A stretch of DNA of 64,000 nt from 66-474 sp040388785 (lineage in GTDB: Bacteria > Pseudomonadota > Gammaproteobacteria > Xanthomonadales > Rhodanobacteraceae): assembly GCA_040388785.1 (NCBI GenBank), contig JAZKBD010000018.1, positions 3,432-67,431 on the forward strand. Reading direction: 5' to 3'. A model generated the notes under the pieces. It saw only the letters and a program-made list of their open reading frames with translations, was not told the origin of the DNA and made no database searches. Both the position numbers and the translations under genes were made by a program. The first letter of the stretch is position 1. Every line of letters begins with the position of its first letter. This document shows, piece after piece, positions 32,553-41,078 of this stretch.

Positions 32553-32646
32553 GTGTTTCCAGGAGGGGTGGTGTGGACGACGCCCCTCACATCAAGCACA
32601 CGCGCTTGCGCCATAATCGAGCGGAACGGAGTTCGCGAGGTGCGCC

Positions 32647-34929
32647 ATGGCGAAGCAGCGCAAGCCCTACGTCAAACCCTACAAGGGCCCGGCCGGTGGC
32701 TGGGGTTCCCTGAAGTCGGTCAGCAGCATCCTGATGCGCGAGAAGGCTCCGCTCACCACCGCGCACGAACTGATGCGGCAGAACAAGGCGGACGGCTTCA
32801 TGTGCGTGTCGTGCGCATGGGCGAAACCTGCAGATGCGCATCCATTCGAGTTTTGCGAGAACGGCGCCAAGGCCACGGCGTGGGAACTTGGCGCCGGTGA
32901 AGTGGGGCCCGAATTTTTCGCGGAGCACACGATCACCGATCTGCTGGGCTGGAGCGACCACGAACTGGAAAAGGTCGGGCGGCTGACGCACCCGATGCGT
33001 TACGACCGCGCATCCGACAAGTACGTGCCTTGCGAATGGAGCGAAGCCTTCGCCGCGATCGGCGCGGAGCTGAAGCAGCTCGATCCGAAATCCACGGTGT
33101 TCTACGCGTCGGGCCGCGCCTCGCTGGAGACCAGCTACATGTATGCGCTGTTCGCGCGGCTGTACGGCCACAACAACCTGCCGGACAGTTCCAACATGTG
33201 CCACGAGACCACCGGCACCGCGCTGAAGAAGAGCGTCGGCTCGCCGGTGGGCACGGTGACGCTGGACGATTTCGACAAGACCGACTGCGTGTTCTTCTTC
33301 GGCCAGAACGTCGGCTCCAACAGCCCTCGGATGCTGCATTCGTTGCAGAAGATTTCGCAGCGCGGCGTGCCGATCATCACCTTCAACCCGCTGCGCGAAC
33401 GCGGCCTGGAGAGCTTCATCAATCCGCAGGACCCGGTGCAGATGCTGAGCGGCAAGGCGACCCGCATCTCATCGCAATACCACCAGGTGAAGGCCGGAGG
33501 CGACATCGCCGCGATCATGGGCATCTGCAAGGCGCTGTTCGCACTGGATGACGAAGCGGTGGCGCGAAACCAGCCACGCGTTCTGGATCAAACCTTTATC
33601 GAACAACATACGCACGGTTTCGAGGAATTCGCGGCCTGCGTGCGATCGCAGGACTGGAATGCGATCGAGACGGCTTCCGGCCTGAAGCGTGCGGACCTGG
33701 AACAAACCGCGCGCGCTTACGCGCAGTCGAACGCGGCGATCGGCATCTATGGCATGGGCCTGACGCAACACCATCTCGGCGAGCACAACCTGCACATGAT
33801 CGCCAACCTGCTGCTGTTGCGCGGCAATGTCGGCAAGCCCGGTGCGGGATTGTGTCCAGTGCGCGGGCATTCGAACGTGCAGGGGCAGCGCACGGTCGGC
33901 ATCGCGGACGATCCGAAGCTGGTGCCGCTGGATCGGCTCGCCGAGCAATACGGGTTCGAGCCGCCGCGCGAACCCGGCATGAAGACGGTGGAAGTCTGCC
34001 GCGGTGTGCTGGACGGTACCGTACATGCGTTCATCGGGCTGGGAGGCAATTTCCTGCGCGCGGTACCCGACAGCCCGCGCGTGGAAAAGGCCTGGCGTCG
34101 ATTGCGGCTGACGGTGCAGATCGCCACCAAGTTGAACCGTTCGCACCTGATCAACGGCGAGGTCGCGTACCTGCTGCCGTGCCTCGGCCGCATCGACGCG
34201 GACATCCAGAACGGCAAGGCACAGGCGGTCAGCACCGAGGATTCCACCAGCTGCATCCACGGCTCGTTGGGCAAGCACAAGCCCGTCAGCCCGCATCTGC
34301 TTGCGGAACCGAGGATCGTGGCGGAGATGGCCAAGGCCACGCTGCCGCCGAATCCGAAAGTGCCGTGGGACGAATGGGTCAACGATTATTCGAAAGTGCG
34401 CGACGCGATCGAGCAGACCTATCCCGAACAGTTCAAGGATTTCAACAAGCGCATGTTCACGCCGGGCGGCTTCCATCGGCCCAATGCCGCGCGCCATCGC
34501 CAGTGGAAAACCGAGACTGGCAAAGCCAACTTCATTTCGCCGCCCGCGTTGAGCGCAACGGGTTTCGACGATGCGCCCGGACGATTGCGGCTGGTGACGC
34601 TGCGCTCGAACGGCCAGTTCAACACCACGGTGTATTCCAACGACGACCGATTCCGCGGCGTGCACGACACGCGGATGATCGTGTTCATGAACCCGACCGA
34701 TATCGAGCAATTCAAGCTGCGCGACGGGCAGGAGATCACGCTGGTGTCGGATGCGGGCGACGACGTGCACCGCGAGGTGCGGGGCCTGCGCGTGGTCAGC
34801 TACGACATCCCGCAGGGTTGCATCGGCGGCTATTACCCGGAGTGCAATGCGCTGATCCCGTTCTGGCACCACGCGCAGGAGAGCAAGACGCCGGCGGCGA
34901 AATCGGTGCCGGTCCGGATCGTTGCGTAA
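32647..34929 (+). CDS. YdeP-type molybdopterin oxidoreductase (FdhF family)
   Basis: A 760-residue member of the FdhF/YdeP group (E. coli YdeP, 759 residues, is linked to acid resistance). It should bind a bis-MGD molybdenum cofactor. N-terminal cysteines 53, 56 and 70 (CVSC...FEFCENG) occupy the place of the iron-sulfur ligands of formate dehydrogenase, but a fourth Cys is not obvious. At the position of the formate dehydrogenase selenocysteine there is Cys185 in SSNMCHETTG. Later signatures include GQNVGSNSPRMLHSL and RGHSNVQGQRTVGI. The C-terminal domain contains TLRSNGQFNTTVYSNDDRFRG split over two strands. Electron partner and substrate are unknown, and no FdhD-like gene is nearby. Confidence 0.9.
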   Translation: MAKQRKPYVKPYKGPAGGWGSLKSVSSILMREKAPLTTAHELMRQNKADGFMCVSCAWAKPADAHPFEFCENGAKATAWELGAGEVGPEFFAEHTITDLLGWSDHELEKVGRLTHPMRYDRASDKYVPCEWSEAFAAIGAELKQLDPKSTVFYASGRASLETSYMYALFARLYGHNNLPDSSNMCHETTGTALKKSVGSPVGTVTLDDFDKTDCVFFFGQNVGSNSPRMLHSLQKISQRGVPIITFNPLRERGLESFINPQDPVQMLSGKATRISSQYHQVKAGGDIAAIMGICKALFALDDEAVARNQPRVLDQTFIEQHTHGFEEFAACVRSQDWNAIETASGLKRADLEQTARAYAQSNAAIGIYGMGLTQHHLGEHNLHMIANLLLLRGNVGKPGAGLCPVRGHSNVQGQRTVGIADDPKLVPLDRLAEQYGFEPPREPGMKTVEVCRGVLDGTVHAFIGLGGNFLRAVPDSPRVEKAWRRLRLTVQIATKLNRSHLINGEVAYLLPCLGRIDADIQNGKAQAVSTEDSTSCIHGSLGKHKPVSPHLLAEPRIVAEMAKATLPPNPKVPWDEWVNDYSKVRDAIEQTYPEQFKDFNKRMFTPGGFHRPNAARHRQWKTETGKANFISPPALSATGFDDAPGRLRLVTLRSNGQFNTTVYSNDDRFRGVHDTRMIVFMNPTDIEQFKLRDGQEITLVSDAGDDVHREVRGLRVVSYDIPQGCIGGYYPECNALIPFWHHAQESKTPAAKSVPVRIVA

Positions 34930-34956
34930 AGCGCCTCGCCCGGCGGAGAGGCGCTT
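34929..34956. terminator. Bidirectional stem-loop between ydeP-like gene and azoR
   Basis: The perfect 9-bp arms AAGCGCCTC/GAGGCGCTT enclose a 10-base loop between two convergent genes. No long T-run follows, so termination may be weak. Confidence 0.6.
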
Positions 34957-34962
34957 CAACGC

Positions 34963-35544
34963 CTACGCTGCGGCGCGCAGTTCGCCTTCGATCCGCGCAT
35001 GCGCCTGCGCCATCGCGGCGTCGCGCTGTTCGGCACCGAGATGCAGGCCTTCGGCGCGCACGAATTCGAGGTCGTGGATGCCGATGAAGCCGAACACGTG
35101 TTTCAGGTAGGTTTCCTGGAAATCGACAGACGCGGCCGGCCCTTCGCTGTAGATGCCGCCGCGCGACGATGCGATGATCACGCGCTTGCCGCCCGCCAGG
35201 CCTTCCGGCCCGTTCTCGGTGTAGCGGAAAGTCTTGCCCGCGATCAGGACGCGGTCGATCCAGGCCTTGAGCTGCGTCGGAATGCTGAAGTTGTACATGG
35301 GCGCGCCGATCACCACGACGTCGGCGGCCAGGAATTCGTCGAGGATCTCGCCATTGCGCGCGACGCAGGGATGGCCTTCGGCCAGAACCGGCGTGAAGTG
35401 CGGCAGGCTTTGCGCAGCAAGGTCGCGGTGCGTGACCTCGATGCCGGGATCTTCGGCGCGCAGGCGTGCGACGATCGCGGCGGTCAGGTTGCGTGAAGCG
35501 GAAGTTTCACCAAGGACGCTGGAATCGATGTGCAGGAGTTTCAT
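34963..35544 (-). CDS. azoR: FMN-dependent NADH-azoreductase
   Basis: A 193-residue flavodoxin-like quinone/azo reductase (AzoR family). It uses FMN and NAD(P)H for two-electron reduction of quinones and azo compounds. Motifs: MKLLHIDSSVLGETSASR (FMN phosphate binding), VVIGAPMYNFSIPTQLKAW and VIIASSRGGIYSEG with the FMN-contacting SRGG. The start at 35544 begins the conserved region and has GAGAGG upstream; an extension of 17 codons is not homologous. It is divergent from a LysR-family gene 98 bp away, the common layout for a regulator and its target. Confidence 0.92.
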   Translation of the reverse strand: MKLLHIDSSVLGETSASRNLTAAIVARLRAEDPGIEVTHRDLAAQSLPHFTPVLAEGHPCVARNGEILDEFLAADVVVIGAPMYNFSIPTQLKAWIDRVLIAGKTFRYTENGPEGLAGGKRVIIASSRGGIYSEGPAASVDFQETYLKHVFGFIGIHDLEFVRAEGLHLGAEQRDAAMAQAHARIEGELRAAA

Positions 35545-35605
35545 GGGCCTCTCCATGGGAACCGCATGACGCGGTGACCTGCAAACAATAGGCATGGCGC
35601 GCTGC

Positions 35606-35629
35606 TTCGATAAGATGGCGCGATCCGAA
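35606..35629. promoter_or_regulatory. Candidate LysR-type operator (T-N11-A)
   Basis: TTCGAT (35606-35611), eleven bases, then ATCCGAA (35623-35629) form an interrupted dyad with the T-N11-A signature of LysR regulators. It lies in the shared azoR/lysR upstream region, 13 bp before the regulator start. Confidence 0.45.
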
Positions 35630-35642
35630 CGGAGTGTTCATC

Positions 35643-36611
35643 ATGGCGAACGCCGTGTCTGCCCTCGCGGGGGCGTTGCCCGACCTCAATGACCTGTATT
35701 TCTTCGCCGCGGTGGTTGAACACGGTGGCTTTTCTGCGGCCAGCCGCGCGCTCAACGTGCCCAAGTCGCGCCTGAGCAAACGCGTGTCGCAACTGGAAGA
35801 GAGCCTGGGCGTGCGCCTGCTGCAGCGAACCACGCGCAAGTTCGTGGTCACCGAAGCGGGCGAACGTTTCTACCGGCATTGCCAGGCGATGCTGGCCGAA
35901 GCGCGCGCCGCGACCGAAGACGTGGCGACGCTGAACGACGAACCGCGCGGGGTGGTGCGCGTGAGCTGCCCGGTATCGCTGGCGCAGACCGTGCTGGCGT
36001 TCATCCTTCCGGAATTCCTCGCCAAGTACCCGAAGGTGCAGGTATGGCTGCTCTCGAACGATCGTCGCGTGGACGTGATCGGCGAAGGCTACGACATCGC
36101 CATACGCGTGCGCACCAAGCTGGACGCCGACGCCACGTTCGTGTTGCGCACGTTCGGCCAGGCAAACGTGTTGCCAGTGGCGAGTCCGGCCTTGCTGGAA
36201 ACACACGGACGTCCCGAACGCCCCGAGGATCTGTCCGCATTGCCGGCGCTTTCCACACTCGAACGCGACGGCCCGCAGGAGTGGGAACTGACCGGACCGG
36301 GCGGGCAACAGGTGAGGGTCGAAGTCCAGCCGCGCCTGGTGTGCGGGGATTTCCAGGTGATGCTGGAAGCTGCGCGCAAGGGCATCGGCGTGGCCTTGCT
36401 GCCCGAGTTCATGTGCGCGCCGGCAGTCGCGCGCGGTGAACTGGAAGTGCTGTTGCGGGACTGGAGCGTGCCCGAAGGCATCATGCATTTCGTCTATCCG
36501 AGCCGGCGCGGCATGTTGCCGGCGGTGCGCGCGCTGGTGGATTTCCTGGCCGAGCGTTTGCCGGACACGACCCAGCGCAAGCACGAGGAATGCAGGCGGC
36601 GCGCGCTTTGA
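35643..36611 (+). CDS. LysR-family transcriptional regulator
   Basis: A 322-residue LysR protein. The N-terminal winged helix-turn-helix is DLNDLYFFAAVVEHGGFSAA then SRALNVPKSRLSKRVSQLEE, followed by LGVRLLQRTTRKFVVTEAG. The effector domain (about 95-300) has the usual periplasmic-binding fold: VRVSCPVSLAQTVLAFILPEFL, DIAIRVR and GIGVALLPEF. The ATG at 35643 with CGGAG eight bases upstream is preferred to the GTG at 35634. It resembles regulators that control divergent quinone or azo reductases, so azoR is the likely target; the inducer is unknown. Confidence 0.9.
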   Translation: MANAVSALAGALPDLNDLYFFAAVVEHGGFSAASRALNVPKSRLSKRVSQLEESLGVRLLQRTTRKFVVTEAGERFYRHCQAMLAEARAATEDVATLNDEPRGVVRVSCPVSLAQTVLAFILPEFLAKYPKVQVWLLSNDRRVDVIGEGYDIAIRVRTKLDADATFVLRTFGQANVLPVASPALLETHGRPERPEDLSALPALSTLERDGPQEWELTGPGGQQVRVEVQPRLVCGDFQVMLEAARKGIGVALLPEFMCAPAVARGELEVLLRDWSVPEGIMHFVYPSRRGMLPAVRALVDFLAERLPDTTQRKHEECRRRAL

Positions 36612-36668
36612 TCGCGGGCATGCGTGCTAACATCGACCGACTTCGGCCGTCCAAACGGAACGACGTGA

Positions 36669-37814
36669 ATGCAAATTGAAACCAAGCTTCCCAAGGTCGG
36701 CACCACGATCTTCACGGTGATGAGCCAGCTCGCGCTGGAGCACAAGGCGGTCAACCTGGGGCAGGGCTTTCCCGATTTCGAGACGCCGGCCAATTTGCGT
36801 GATGCGCTGACCCGCGCGATGAACGACGGGCGCAACCAATACGCGCCGATGAGCGGCATCCCGAAGCTGCGCGAGCAGATTGCGTTGCAGGTGGACCGGA
36901 TGTACGGACGGCGCATCAGCGCGGACACCGAAGTCACCGTGACCTCCGGCGCGACCGAGGCAATCTTCGCGGCGATCGCGTGCGCGGTGCACGCGGGCGA
37001 CGAGGTCATCGTGCTCGATCCCTGCTACGACTGCTATGAACCCGCGATCGCGCTGGCCGGCGGCAAGACCGTGCACGTGCCGTTGCGTCTGCCCGACTTC
37101 AGCGTGGACTGGCAGCGCGTGCGCGACGAGATCACGCCGAAGACGCGGATGATCATGGTCAACAGCCCGCACAATCCGTCGGGCGCGGTATTCGCGGAAT
37201 CCGATCTGGAGGCGCTTGCGGAAACCGTCACGCAGCATGGCCTGCTGGTGATCTCCGACGAAGTCTACGAACACATTATCTACGACGGCCGCACGCACCT
37301 CAGCGTGTCGCGCCGGCCTGAGCTGGCCGAACGCAGCTTCGTGATTTCATCGTTCGGCAAGACCTGGCATTGCACCGGCTGGAAGGTCGGTTATTGCGTC
37401 GCGCCGAAGCTGCTGACGGCCGAGTTCCGCAAGGTGCATCAGTACCTGACGTTCTGCACGTTCCATCCGGCGCAGTGCGCGTTCGCGGAAGTGATGGAGA
37501 ACGATCCGCAGCACGCGAAGGATCTGGCCACCTTCTATCAGGCCAAGCGCGATCGTTTCCGCGAACTGCTGGCCGGCTCGCGCTTCAAGTTGCCAGAAGT
37601 GCATGGCGGCTATTTCCAGCTGGCCGATTATTCCGCGATCCGCGACACCGATGACCTGAATTTCTGCGAGTGGATGGTGCGCGAAGGCGGTGTCGCGGCG
37701 ATCCCGGTGTCCGCGTTCTATGAAGCGGCGCCAGACGCCAAGCTGGTGCGCTTCTGTTTTGCGAAAAGCGACGAGACCCTGCAGGCGGCGGCGGAGCGGC
37801 TATGCAGGATCTGA
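36669..37814 (+). CDS. ybdL: Methionine/glutamine-type aminotransferase (YbdL family)
   Basis: A 381-residue class I PLP aminotransferase close to YbdL, which prefers methionine, and related to glutamine transaminase K. Diagnostic segments: AVNLGQGFPDFETP, GRNQYAPMSGIPKLREQI, VTSGATEAIFAA, NSPHNPSG, ISDEVYEH and the PLP-binding Lys231 in SSFGKTWHCTGWKVGY. Its 3' end overlaps the YafV omega-amidase start by 13 bp. In the salvage of methionine's keto acid, such an enzyme uses glutamine as amino donor and the amidase removes the resulting alpha-ketoglutaramate, which fits the pairing. Confidence 0.92.
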   Translation: MQIETKLPKVGTTIFTVMSQLALEHKAVNLGQGFPDFETPANLRDALTRAMNDGRNQYAPMSGIPKLREQIALQVDRMYGRRISADTEVTVTSGATEAIFAAIACAVHAGDEVIVLDPCYDCYEPAIALAGGKTVHVPLRLPDFSVDWQRVRDEITPKTRMIMVNSPHNPSGAVFAESDLEALAETVTQHGLLVISDEVYEHIIYDGRTHLSVSRRPELAERSFVISSFGKTWHCTGWKVGYCVAPKLLTAEFRKVHQYLTFCTFHPAQCAFAEVMENDPQHAKDLATFYQAKRDRFRELLAGSRFKLPEVHGGYFQLADYSAIRDTDDLNFCEWMVREGGVAAIPVSAFYEAAPDAKLVRFCFAKSDETLQAAAERLCRI

Positions 37815-38605
37815 GGGTTTCCATCATCCAGGGCGCGACCCGCTGGCACGATCCGGCCGGCAATCGCGATTACTACGGCGGATTGATCGCGCCGCTGGCC
37901 GGGCGCACCGACCTCGTGGTGCTTCCGGAAACTTTCACCAGCGGCTTTTCCAACGAGGCGATCCACAACGCCGAAACCATGGAAGGGCCGACCGTTGCAT
38001 GGCTGCGCGAACGCGCGCGGGGGCTCGATGCGGCGATCACCGGCAGCGTGCAGTTGCGGGTGGGCGACGGAGTGTTCAATNNNNNNNNNNATCGCTTGCT
38101 GTTCGTGACGCCGGACGGCACGCTGCGGCACTACGACAAGCGCCACCTGTTCCGCTACGCCGACGAGCACAAACGCTATGCGGCGGGCCGCGAACGGCTG
38201 ACCGTCGAATGGAAGGGCTGGAAGATCTGTCCGCTGGTCTGCTACGATCTGCGGTTTCCGGTGTTCTCGCGCAATCGCCACGATGCGCAGCGCGGTTTCG
38301 AGTACGACCTGGTGTTGTTCGTCGCCAACTGGCCGTCCGCGCGTGCGCATGCGTGGCGCACGTTGCTGCGCGCGCGCGCGATCGAAAACCTGAGTTACTG
38401 CATCGGCGTCAACCGCGTCGGCGTGGACGGCAACCAGTTGCCGTACTCGGGCGACAGCGCGGTGCTGGATTACCTCGGCCAGGCGATGGCCGGCCTCGGC
38501 GCGCAGGAACAAGTCGTCACGGTGGCGCTCGATCACGCCACGCTGCAGGCCTTCCGCGAAAAATTCCCCGCGTGGATGGACGCGGACGCGTTCGAGCTGT
38601 TGTAG
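37802..38605 (+). CDS. yafV: Omega-amidase, nitrilase superfamily (YafV)
   Basis: A protein of about 267 residues of the carbon-nitrogen hydrolase superfamily. The catalytic triad is visible: Glu43 in LPETFTSGF, Lys113 in HYDKRHLF and Cys147 in LVCYDLRFP (numbering as written). It probably hydrolyses alpha-ketoglutaramate to alpha-ketoglutarate and ammonia. A 10-base N run at 38081-38090 falls after GVFN, where relatives usually have Tyr/Asn then RLLFV. The frame continues correctly as written, so only a few residues are uncertain. It is translationally overlapped with the upstream aminotransferase gene, supporting a joint pathway. Confidence 0.92.
   Translation: MQDLRVSIIQGATRWHDPAGNRDYYGGLIAPLAGRTDLVVLPETFTSGFSNEAIHNAETMEGPTVAWLRERARGLDAAITGSVQLRVGDGVFNXXXXRLLFVTPDGTLRHYDKRHLFRYADEHKRYAAGRERLTVEWKGWKICPLVCYDLRFPVFSRNRHDAQRGFEYDLVLFVANWPSARAHAWRTLLRARAIENLSYCIGVNRVGVDGNQLPYSGDSAVLDYLGQAMAGLGAQEQVVTVALDHATLQAFREKFPAWMDADAFELL
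38081..38090. other. Assembly gap (10 N) in yafV
   Basis: Ten undetermined bases; the reading frame is kept across the gap as written. Confidence 0.95.
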
Positions 38606-38622
38606 AGCGCGCCGGCGCGCTC

Positions 38623-38982
38623 CTAGAAAATCGCGAGGACGTCCTCCGGCGGCCTGCCAAGCGCCGCCTTGCCATGGGCGAACACGATAGGGCGCTCGAT
38701 CAGGATCGGGTGTTTCGCCATCGCGTCGATGAGTTGCTCGGGCGTGAGCTTGGGATTGTCGAGCGCGAGTTCGGCATAAGCGGATTCGTCCTTGCGCATC
38801 AGTTCACGCGGCTGCATGCCCAGCAGTTTCAGCGCGTGTGCGATGTCCGCCGCGGAAGGCGGGTTCTGCTGGTAATCGACGACGGCCGGTGCGATGCCGC
38901 GCTCGCGCAACAGCTCGAGCGTGGCGCGCGATTTGGAACAGCGCGGGTTGTGCCAGATCGTGACGGTCGGGTTGGCGGGCAT
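38623..38982 (-). CDS. arsC: Arsenate reductase, glutaredoxin type (ArsC)
   Basis: A 119-residue ArsC-family reductase. Catalytic Cys15 sits in IWHNPRCSKSRATLELL. Later family features are PPSAADIAHALKLLGM, LMRKDE and the C-terminal HPILIERPIVFAHGKAALGRPPE, which carries an arginine pair for oxyanion binding. It reduces arsenate to arsenite with glutathione and glutaredoxin. GGAG upstream supports the start at 38982. No arsR, arsB or acr3 gene is nearby, so it may be a housekeeping relative (YfgD-like) rather than part of a resistance operon. Confidence 0.88.
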   Translation of the reverse strand: MPANPTVTIWHNPRCSKSRATLELLRERGIAPAVVDYQQNPPSAADIAHALKLLGMQPRELMRKDESAYAELALDNPKLTPEQLIDAMAKHPILIERPIVFAHGKAALGRPPEDVLAIF

Positions 38983-39002
38983 GCGCGTGCTCCGATCAGC
39001 CA

Positions 39003-40359
39003 TCAATCTTTGCCCGGACCGCCGCCACGAGGGCCGCCATCGCGACGCGGACCACGTGCGCTGCGGTTCCCGCCCGGGCCCCCGCGATTCGGGCCGCCAC
39101 CCGGGCCGCCGCGATTCGGACGAGCGCCTGGACCGCCACGATTCTGGCCACCCCGGTTTTGTCCGCCACCCGGTCCGCCGCGACCTTGGCCGCCACCGGG
39201 CCGCTTGTCGCCCGCGAACCATGTGCGCACCGACGGCAGTTCCTGGCCGGGTGCGACACCGCGGCCCTTGCGCCGATTCTTGCCCGCCGGCCGGTCGGGT
39301 TTCAGCACGTTGCCGTTGACATCGCCGCGTGACGGACCGCGCCGGCGTTTGCCACGATTCGGGAAATCATCGGGCCGGTGAATGGCGAGTTGGCGGAGTT
39401 GAAAAAACTGNNNNNNNNNNCGTCAGTTCGCGCGCCTCGTCGTGACGGACGCCCGTCCAGGCATGCGGCGTCTGGCTGGCGGGACGCACTTCGGTCACGC
39501 CGCGCGCCGTGTGGCGCTGGTGCAACACCGGTTTCAACGTCAGCGTCGGCTGCATCGGACCCGCGCCGGAAAGATCGCGCAGTCCCTTGATCGCGTCTTC
39601 CGCGAGGCTCTGGTTCTGGCCCGGGCGCAAGCCGCGCGGCAGTTCGACGTTGCCATAGCGGATGCGCTTCAGGCGACTGACCAGCAAGCCCTGCGAATCC
39701 CACAGGCGCCGCACTTCGCGGTTGCGGCCTTCGTGCAGGACCACGCGGAACCAGCAGTGGCTGCCGCCGCGGCTGACCACGTGGATCTCATCGAAGCGCG
39801 CCGGGCCGTCTTCCAGTTCCACGCCGGCTTTCAGTTTTTCCAGCATCTCGTCCGGCACTTCGCCGTGCACGCGACACAGGTACTCGCGTTCGAGTTCATG
39901 GCTGGGATGCATCAGCGCATTCGCGAGTTCGCCGTCTGTGGTCAGCAGCAACAGGCCGGTGGTGTTGACGTCCAGGCGGCCCACCGAAATCCAGCGCGAA
40001 CCCTTCAACGGCGGCAGGTTCTCGAACACGGTGGGGCGGCCTTCCGGATCATCGCGCGTGGTGAGTTCGCCCTCGGGCTTGTGGTACATCAGCACCTGCG
40101 CGTGTTCGTGCTGGTCGGTCGCGACCACGAATTGCTTGCCGTCGACTTCCACGCGGTCGCCGGCACGCACGCTCGACCCGGTCTCCGCCGCGCTGCCGTT
40201 GACCTTGATCTCGCCACCCGCGATGCGTTGTTCCAGCATCCTGCGCGAACCCAGCCCGGCGTTGGCAAGCACCTTGTGCAGGCGTTCTTCCAGTGCGCCG
40301 CCATGTTCGTGCGCGGCGGTTCGTTTCAGGGTCAGAAGGGAACGGGAGGTGGAACTCAT
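39003..40359 (-). CDS. rluB: 23S rRNA pseudouridine synthase RluB, with RGG-rich tail; interrupted by assembly gap
   Basis: The N-terminal S4 domain (EERLHKVLANAGLGSRRMLEQ) and RsuA/RluB-type catalytic domain are clear. The catalytic Asp is in VGRLDVNTTGLLLLTTDG, and the later motif is EGRNREVRRLWDSQGLLVSRL. RluB modifies U2605 of 23S rRNA. After the 10-N gap at 39411-39420 the tail resumes in a different frame: HRPDDFPNRGKRRRG, then a Gly/Arg/Asn/Pro-rich run to the stop at 39003 with many NRGGPG and RGGP repeats. Basic low-complexity tails are common in gammaproteobacterial RluB. The ATG overlaps the scpB stop. The real gap length cannot be ten bases if the gene is intact. Confidence 0.88.
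39411..39420. other. Assembly gap (10 N) in rluB, out of register
   Basis: The coding frame before the gap ends quickly after it, whereas another frame continues with a plausible basic tail, so the true missing length differs from ten modulo three. Confidence 0.85.
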
Positions 40360-41012
40360 ACAGCATCCTCGGTGGTGCTCGGGTTTTCATCGGACGCGAT
40401 CGCGTCCGTGGGTTCGGGATCGATTTGCGGGTCCGCGTCCTGCGGCATCGCGGCAGCTTCGGGCGCGAGCGCAAGTTGCGGGTCGGCGATTTCGCGGATT
40501 TCCGCGAGCGTGGGAAGCTGGTCCAGCGACTTCAGGTTGAAGTAGTCGAGGAACTCGCGCGTGGTGCCGAACAGCGCCGGCTTGCCGGGCACGTCGCGGT
40601 AACCGACCACGCGGATCCACTCGCGTTCTTCCAGCGTGTGCATGATGCTGGTCGACACGCCGACACCGCGCACCTGCTCGATTTCGCCGCGCGTGATCGG
40701 CTGGCGATAGGCGATCAATGCAAGCGTTTCCAGCAGCGCGCGCGAATACCTGGTCTGGCGTTCCGACCACAACCGTGCCACCCACGGGTGCACGGCTTCG
40801 CGCACCTGGTAGCGGAAGCCCGAGGCGACTTCGACCAGTTCGATGCCGCGGCCTTCGCAGGCTTCGGTCAGGCTTTCCAGCGCGCGTGAGATGGCTTCGT
40901 GGCTGACCTCGTCGGATTCCTGGAACAGGGCCGCGAGCATGGGCAGCGTGAGCGGTTGCTGGGCCGCGAGCAGCGCGGCTTCGATGATATTGTTGAGTTG
41001 TTCTTGTTCCAC
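40356..41012 (-). CDS. scpB: Segregation and condensation protein B
   Basis: A 218-residue ScpB, a dimeric winged-helix protein that joins ScpA and SMC in bacterial condensin. Conserved parts: NNIIEAALLAAQQPLTLPML, a central FRYQVREAVHPWVARLW, SRALLETLALIAYRQPITRGEIE and REWIRVVGYRDVPGKPALFGTTREFLDYF (in two stretches). The C-terminus is an acidic, Pro-rich tail. Its stop overlaps the rluB start, and scpA lies 66 bp upstream on the same strand, forming the common scpA-scpB-rluB operon. Confidence 0.95.
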   Translation of the reverse strand: MEQEQLNNIIEAALLAAQQPLTLPMLAALFQESDEVSHEAISRALESLTEACEGRGIELVEVASGFRYQVREAVHPWVARLWSERQTRYSRALLETLALIAYRQPITRGEIEQVRGVGVSTSIMHTLEEREWIRVVGYRDVPGKPALFGTTREFLDYFNLKSLDQLPTLAEIREIADPQLALAPEAAAMPQDADPQIDPEPTDAIASDENPSTTEDAV

Positions 41013-41078
41013 GTGCGCCTCGCTGTGCGCGTTGTTCGGAGAAAGCGGAAAATCAAAATAGCTTTTTTTGGAAGCCGC

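Noticed and set aside
32433..32646. tRNA-Ser as a possible integration site of a genomic island
   Set aside because: No integrase gene follows, the 3' end of the tRNA is not repeated nearby, and the downstream gene is a chromosomal-type oxidoreductase; the duplicate covers the 5' part only.
38623..38982. ArsC as a sign of an arsenic resistance operon
   Set aside because: No arsR, efflux pump or other ars gene is present next to it.
39020..39230. Regular repeats resembling a CRISPR or minisatellite
   Set aside because: The repeats are codon-level NRGGPG units inside the rluB tail, not equal-length repeats with unique spacers.
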